NCBI GenBank assembly: GCA_946494345.1
Contig: CAMMBX010000073.1
Span: 1-5,995, forward strand
Length of the DNA: 5,995 bases
Reading direction: 5' to 3'
DNA from: an uncultured Mycoplasmatota bacterium
GTDB taxonomy: Bacteria > Bacillota_I > Bacilli_A > RF39 > UBA660
Part shown: positions 4,853-5,995 of the stretch, in pieces
Layout of the letters: every line of letters begins with the position of its first letter
How positions within the stretch are numbered: the first letter of the stretch is position 1
The notes under the pieces: model-generated
Seen by the model: the letters and a program-made list of their open reading frames with translations, nothing else
Told to the model about the DNA's origin: nothing
Databases searched by the model: none
Position numbers and translations under genes: made by a program

Positions 4853-5843
4853 AAAATAAACTTTCAACTTCAACTTCTTTTTTAGGTTCAGGACTAGGTT
4901 GTGGTGTACTTACTTCATTTGTTTCTGTTGTAACAATTTGAGGTATTGGATCATTTACTGGTTCAACCTTTTCTTGAACTGGTTGTACTGGTTCAGAAAC
5001 TTCAGGTGTTACAGTAGGTATTACTGGTTCCGGACTAGATTGTGGAGGCTGTGGAGTAATTGGAATTGCTCCTGTATTTTCTAATGGATTAGCACCTCCA
5101 TAAATTGGACGATGTTGTTCACCTGGTACTTCTATTTTAGGAATTACAGGAGAAGCTCCTCCGTAAATTGGTTTTGGTTCTTCTTTTGGTTGCTCTTGTT
5201 CATTTACTATTGTAATTGCAGGAGAATCTGCTACTTCTGTTGGAGTAGTTGGACTAGTACTAATATCATTAGTGCTATTTATATTCATATTATTGTCATT
5301 CATATTAACATTTGGTGTAGAAACTACAGACTCTACAACTGGTTTACTTTCTCCTACTATATTTACAGGCTCTGCCATATTTACTTGTGGTGTTGGTGGC
5401 ACTACTTCTGTTGGCGTTACAGGTGTAGGTGTTACATTAGTATTAACTGGTTCAACTGTTGGTGTTGATACAACAGGCTCTACACTTGGACTTGTTGGTG
5501 CAGTAGGTGCTACAACAGTAACTGGTTCACTTTGAACTTCTGCAGGTTGTGAAACAGTTGGTGGAGTTACAGTAGTAGGAGCAGGTCCTACTTGTGCAAC
5601 ATCAGGTGTTGGGGCAACCGCTGGTGTAACTGGATTAACTGGAGCAACTGTCGCAACATTATTATCAACTGTTGGTGTTGTTATAGAAGCAGCATCACTT
5701 TCTTCATTCTTTTTCTTCTTTCCTTTTCTAGTTCCTGTTGCAATAAATATAATTAGTGCAATTAAAAGTAATAGAACTCCCCCTGTTATTAATAAACCTG
5801 GAATTGATGTAAAAAAACTTAAATCAAAATTGGCTAGTATCAT
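4851..5843 (-). CDS. Single-pass membrane protein with a long Pro/Thr/Val-rich, low-complexity tail
   Basis: The product is 330 residues and was not assigned to a family. A hydrophobic segment at about 15-36 (PGLLITGGVLLLLIALIIFI) is followed at once by RKGKKKK (39-45). By the positive-inside rule the short N-terminus is outside and the long tail is in the cytoplasm. The tail (about 50-330) is Pro-, Thr-, Val- and Glu-rich with no cysteine and is probably disordered. It contains near-repeats (VEPVVSTPTVEPVN at 121-134, VESVVSTPNVN at 170-180), an Asn-rich patch (178-193), and two copies of a PIYGGA-S/N-P motif (225-232, 246-253). The end is acidic (EVEVESLF). AAGGGAG lies ten bases before the ATG. 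A weak TATGAT at 5882-5877 could be a -10 box. If the orientation were reversed, the tail would instead be a wall-spanning stalk. The reading frame is credible because of its coherent start, membrane segment and overlapping terminator. Confidence 0.8.
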   Translation of the reverse strand: MILANFDLSFFTSIPGLLITGGVLLLLIALIIFIATGTRKGKKKKNEESDAASITTPTVDNNVATVAPVNPVTPAVAPTPDVAQVGPAPTTVTPPTVSQPAEVQSEPVTVVAPTAPTSPSVEPVVSTPTVEPVNTNVTPTPVTPTEVVPPTPQVNMAEPVNIVGESKPVVESVVSTPNVNMNDNNMNINSTNDISTSPTTPTEVADSPAITIVNEQEQPKEEPKPIYGGASPVIPKIEVPGEQHRPIYGGANPLENTGAIPITPQPPQSSPEPVIPTVTPEVSEPVQPVQEKVEPVNDPIPQIVTTETNEVSTPQPSPEPKKEVEVESLF

Positions 5844-5884
5844 TAACTTCCATCTCCCTTATCTTATACTATATAAATCATAAC

Positions 5885-5914
5885 AAAAAAAAGGTTAAAA
5901 AGCAAACCTTTTTT
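5885..5914 (-). terminator. Intrinsic terminator of an upstream gene, possibly bidirectional
   Basis: AAAAAAGGTT (5887-5896) pairs perfectly with AACCTTTTTT (5905-5914) around an 8-base loop. The minus-strand transcript ends in eight Us (5892-5885), and plus-strand RNA ends in six. Because every visible gene runs on the minus strand, it most likely ends transcription arriving from beyond the right edge, insulating the 330-residue protein gene. Confidence 0.75.
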
Positions 5915-5956
5915 ACAATGTTAGACAAATGATGTAAAAAAACTGAACTGAAAAAG

Positions 5957-5991
5957 TAAATGCAACCTAAAAATAGGAATAGTTGCATTTA
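5957..5991 (-). repeat. Inverted repeat at the right edge, possibly a second terminator
   Basis: TAAATGCAAC (5957-5966) is the exact reverse complement of 5982-5991, around a 15-base loop that could add a CTA/TAG pairing. On the minus strand the 3' arm is followed by CTTTTT. One minus-strand frame has a TAG inside the loop (5969-5967), as if an upstream gene ended there, but too little sequence is present to call a gene. The 5915-5956 stretch shows no other feature. Confidence 0.5.
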
Positions 5992-5995
5992 ATTG

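Noticed and set aside
4899..5535. Three overlapping plus-strand open frames opposite the 330-residue protein
   Set aside because: They encode Trp/Tyr/Cys-rich or Gly/Thr/Val-rich low-complexity strings, as expected opposite a Pro/Thr/Val-rich gene. None has a credible start signal.
5921..5995. Possible C-terminus of an upstream minus-strand gene (24 open codons ending TAA at 5923-5921)
   Set aside because: Too short, and it runs through a hairpin and T-runs. Another frame ends inside the hairpin loop. The frame cannot be decided without sequence beyond the edge.

Overview
This is an AT-rich window from a low-GC Gram-positive bacterium (Bacillota). Three things suggest this: a SpoVS-family protein, a tRNA-Ser T-box leader in front of serS, and strong GGAGG-like ribosome binding sites. 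The style of the low-complexity membrane protein and of the secreted FGE-like protein recalls uncultivated gut Firmicutes (RF39/Mollicutes-related or clostridial lineages), but that placement is from memory and is not demonstrated here. The genetic code looks standard. All five reading frames are intact, tryptophan is written TGG, and the stops are TAA (four) and TAG (one). No TGA is needed as a sense codon.

All five genes lie on the minus strand, so transcription runs right to left. In that order they are: (1) a 330-residue protein with one membrane segment and a Pro/Thr/Val-rich tail (4851-5843); (2) spoVS, 86 residues (4509-4769); (3) serS, seryl-tRNA synthetase, 428 residues (2957-4243), behind a promoter and a T-box riboswitch of about 200 nt; (4) an ankyrin-repeat protein, 231 residues (2144-2839), with a near-ideal sigma-A promoter; (5) a 617-residue exported protein (99-1952; an upstream in-frame ATG would give 641) that joins a TasA/camelysin-like N-terminus to an FGE/C-type-lectin-like C-terminal domain.

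The genes look like separate transcription units rather than one operon. Intrinsic-terminator-like hairpins follow genes 1, 4 and 5, and each overlaps its gene's stop codon. Separate promoter candidates precede serS, the ankyrin gene and gene 5. The two window edges hold further hairpins (1-43 and 5957-5991) whose parent genes lie outside the window.

The best-supported regulatory element is the serS T-box. It has a canonical 7-nt UGGCACC bulge, whose variable C matches the G discriminator base of tRNA-Ser, and a competing terminator whose 3' arm carries GCCA like the tRNA end. The least understood items are gene 5, gene 1 and the ankyrin protein. No tRNA or rRNA gene, CRISPR array, insertion sequence or reverse transcriptase is visible.
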